Source: Candidatus Tayloriibacteriota bacterium | GTDB lineage: Bacteria > Patescibacteriota > Minisyncoccia > Phycocordibacterales > PALSA-1337 | Length of the DNA: 32,678 nt | Assembly (NCBI GenBank): GCA_903893855.1 | Contig: CAITNV010000012.1 | Location: 1-32,678 of the forward strand | Direction of reading: 5' to 3' | Notes under the pieces: model-generated | Told to the model about the DNA's origin: nothing | The model's database searches: none | The model's input: the letters and a program-made list of their open reading frames with translations, nothing else | Position numbers and translations under genes: made by a program | Part shown: positions 31,538-32,678 of the stretch, piece by piece | Position numbering within the stretch: position 1 is the stretch's first letter | Layout: every line of letters begins with the position of its first letter

Positions 31538-31579
31538 ATGAACACATTATTACAACGGTTCTACCATTTCCATCGATAA
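31538..31579 (+). CDS. Possible 13-codon leaderless ORF or gene remnant
   Basis: ATG followed by 12 sense codons (MNTLLQRFYHFHR) and TAA. A consensus TATAAT (31526-31531) lies exactly six bases before the ATG, the same spacing seen at real genes in this window. There is also an AAAGG nearby. It may be the 5' end of a gene lost near the IS, a small peptide, or chance. Translation is not shown. Confidence 0.25.
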   Translation: MNTLLQRFYHFHR

Positions 31580-31594
31580 AATATGTATCTAATG

Positions 31595-32270
31595 TTATAT
31601 TGATGTAATAGTATTTTCTACGAGTGACTTACCTTGATCATCAAGCTTAATCGCAAAGTCCTTAAGCCAAGCGACACTCTTTTCTTTACCCATATGCTCG
31701 AATATCGGTTTGGAAGCTTCAAGGATATCTTCAAGTGATGGCGGAAACGATCCAGAAGCAGCGACGACATACGTCCTGTCGGTAACAGGTATTTTTTTAT
31801 AAAAATCTGCAAGCTTTTCCAATTGCTCCAAAGCAGCATCATATTGACCATTATCAATAAGGGCTTGCATATAATAATAGATTAGGTTCTCGAATGTCTG
31901 CCACATATCTGATGCTTTTCCTGCTTTCTTCGATATTTCAACCATTGTTTCAAAAGCTTCCTTACCTCGCGCAAAACCACGGTTCATCGTTGACGAAGTA
32001 CAAAGATTAAACCAGTCACTCCAGCGCTCATTACTTTTGGTTTGTACCACGACTTCCCAATGTTGTGTGGCATCAGCATATTTCTTTAATTGAAAACACG
32101 CCAAACCAGCAATACGATGCGCATCGGTAGCTAAGACAATGTCAGCAGAAGATATAAGAGACAAAACTTCTGATAAAGCCTTTTCGAAATCGCCTTCTGC
32201 AATTGCTTGCTGGGCACTGTATAGTATTGGGCTAATTTCTGACGCAGAATGTTTGAGTGATTTTATTCAT
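31595..32270 (-). CDS. TPR-like protein with an apparent frameshift near its start
   Basis: The main frame (31595 to about 32266) encodes about 222 residues of TPR-like helices: SAQQAIAEGDFEKALSEVL, AHRIAGLACFQLKKYADATQHW and YYYMQALIDNGQYDAALEQLEKLADFY. TPR proteins act as binding scaffolds. No ATG opens this frame; the first usual start codon is a TTG at 32164, inside the first TPR helix pair. An ATG at 32270 in the next frame reads MNK, and dropping one A of the AAAA run at 32261-32264 joins it to the TPR frame as MNKSLKHSASEIS. A TGA-TACTAT box lies seven bases before that ATG. The gene may be intact with a sequence error, use slippage, or be broken. Confidence 0.7.
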
Positions 32271-32295
32271 AACAACTATAGTATCACATATCGAT

Positions 32296-32678
32296 CTATC
32301 TAATAGAGTTAATGTAGTCTCTAGTTACAGGACCTAAAGAACCAGTACCTGCCTTTGCAATAATGAAACCATTGGCATTTAAAAATTTCTGGAGGGCTTT
32401 TACATCAGGTCCAATCATTGCTACTGAAAGGTCTCGAGTGAATGTATACAATGATGAAGTTGCGACGATGCTGAGCTTTTCGATCAGGTTCAGAAAACCC
32501 TCAAGATCAAGAGCAAGCCCCGGAAGGTCCGCAAAGGCCACAATTTCCCCTTCTGCGGCGTTTTCCATTGCACTTTCCGTGGACGACAAATACGTTTCCG
32601 TCCCGTCTTTATTGGCTTCCTCAAGGGTCGCCTCCTCCAACCACCAGTCGCCGTCAGGCGACAAAAACTGGTGGAGTA
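32296..32678 (-). CDS. C-terminal part of a protein with a peptidoglycan-binding-like domain (runs off right edge)
   Basis: The frame is open to the window edge. The visible 127 residues include an acidic Glu/Ala-rich segment (WWLEEATLEEANKDGTET) and then FTRDLSVAMIGPDVKALQKFLNANGFIIAKAGTGSLGPVTRDYINSI, which matches the PG_binding_1 fold and the wording common in Parcubacteria surface proteins. In that family this domain binds the cell wall and is often C-terminal, as here. The N-terminal signal peptide and functional domain lie outside the window. A TTG at 32664 is not the true start. Confidence 0.8.
   Translation of the reverse strand, partial: LHQFLSPDGDWWLEEATLEEANKDGTETYLSSTESAMENAAEGEIVAFADLPGLALDLEGFLNLIEKLSIVATSSLYTFTRDLSVAMIGPDVKALQKFLNANGFIIAKAGTGSLGPVTRDYINSIR

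Noticed and set aside
1-32678. Alternative genetic code with UGA as a sense codon
   Set aside because: Genes with clear C-termini end at TGA (for example the transposase at 31455-31457), and no long frame needs UGA read-through.

Overview
The window reads as a chromosome segment of a Patescibacteria/CPR-type bacterium, most likely a Parcubacteria (Paceibacteria) relative. This is an inference from gene content and style: an exported protein ending in the Parcubacteria-like peptidoglycan-binding motif (VKALQKFLNANGF), an N-terminal helical module common in that group (ITPEIISYIRSQLAAGVSRE), several single-pass Ser/Thr-rich surface proteins, an ECF sigma factor with a membrane partner, very short intergenic spaces and almost no Shine-Dalgarno sequences. 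UGA is used as a stop, which argues against the UGA-recoding CPR lineages (Gracilibacteria, Absconditabacteria). No rRNA, tRNA or CRISPR array was seen.

Layout. 1-1436 carries two exported proteins of unknown function. 1591-5055 holds a small O6-alkylguanine transferase, a HI0933/YhiN-type flavoprotein and a PIF1-like helicase. 5144-6209 holds two diverged membrane-protein paralogues, each with its own promoter and a terminator built on the same stem. 6353-7285 is an RsuA/RluB-type pseudouridine synthase. 12974-7357 (minus) is a five-gene envelope operon: four-TM protein, YdjI-like SPFH protein, Tim44-like protein with zinc ribbon, anchored protein with the helical module, and a secreted anchored transglutaminase-like protein. 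13097-14152 is an AI-2E/PerM-type transporter. 14192-16420 contains three small basic proteins that I align as one family, each with a strong promoter (TTGAC-16-TATA) and a private terminator, interleaved with a DoxX-like protein and a VOC dioxygenase-like protein. 16471-19913 holds an ABC-F ATPase, a slipin/YgjP pair and an EVE protein. 23755-20019 is a five-gene operon (membrane protein, NrnA-like DHH phosphoesterase, DUF2231 protein, anchored cyclophilin, PsbP-like protein). 25245-23859 is an ECF sigma factor with a membrane partner. 25326-28822 holds a DEAD-box helicase, a DoxX protein and a GlcD-like FAD oxidoreductase. 28832-30442 holds three exported or anchored proteins. 30547-31472 is an IS481-like insertion sequence with readable terminal inverted repeats. 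The right end has a TPR protein with an apparent frameshift at its start and the C-terminus of an exported peptidoglycan-binding protein.

The most striking signal is regulatory. At thirteen transcription-unit starts a -10 box of form TANNNT lies exactly six bases before the start codon, so transcription should begin at or within a base or two of the start codon, giving leaderless mRNAs. Ten operon-internal starts were checked by eye and only one fits. Genes with true leaders are a different set: the exported proteins, the membrane paralogues, the three small basic proteins and the envelope operon, most of which have a recognisable -35 box.
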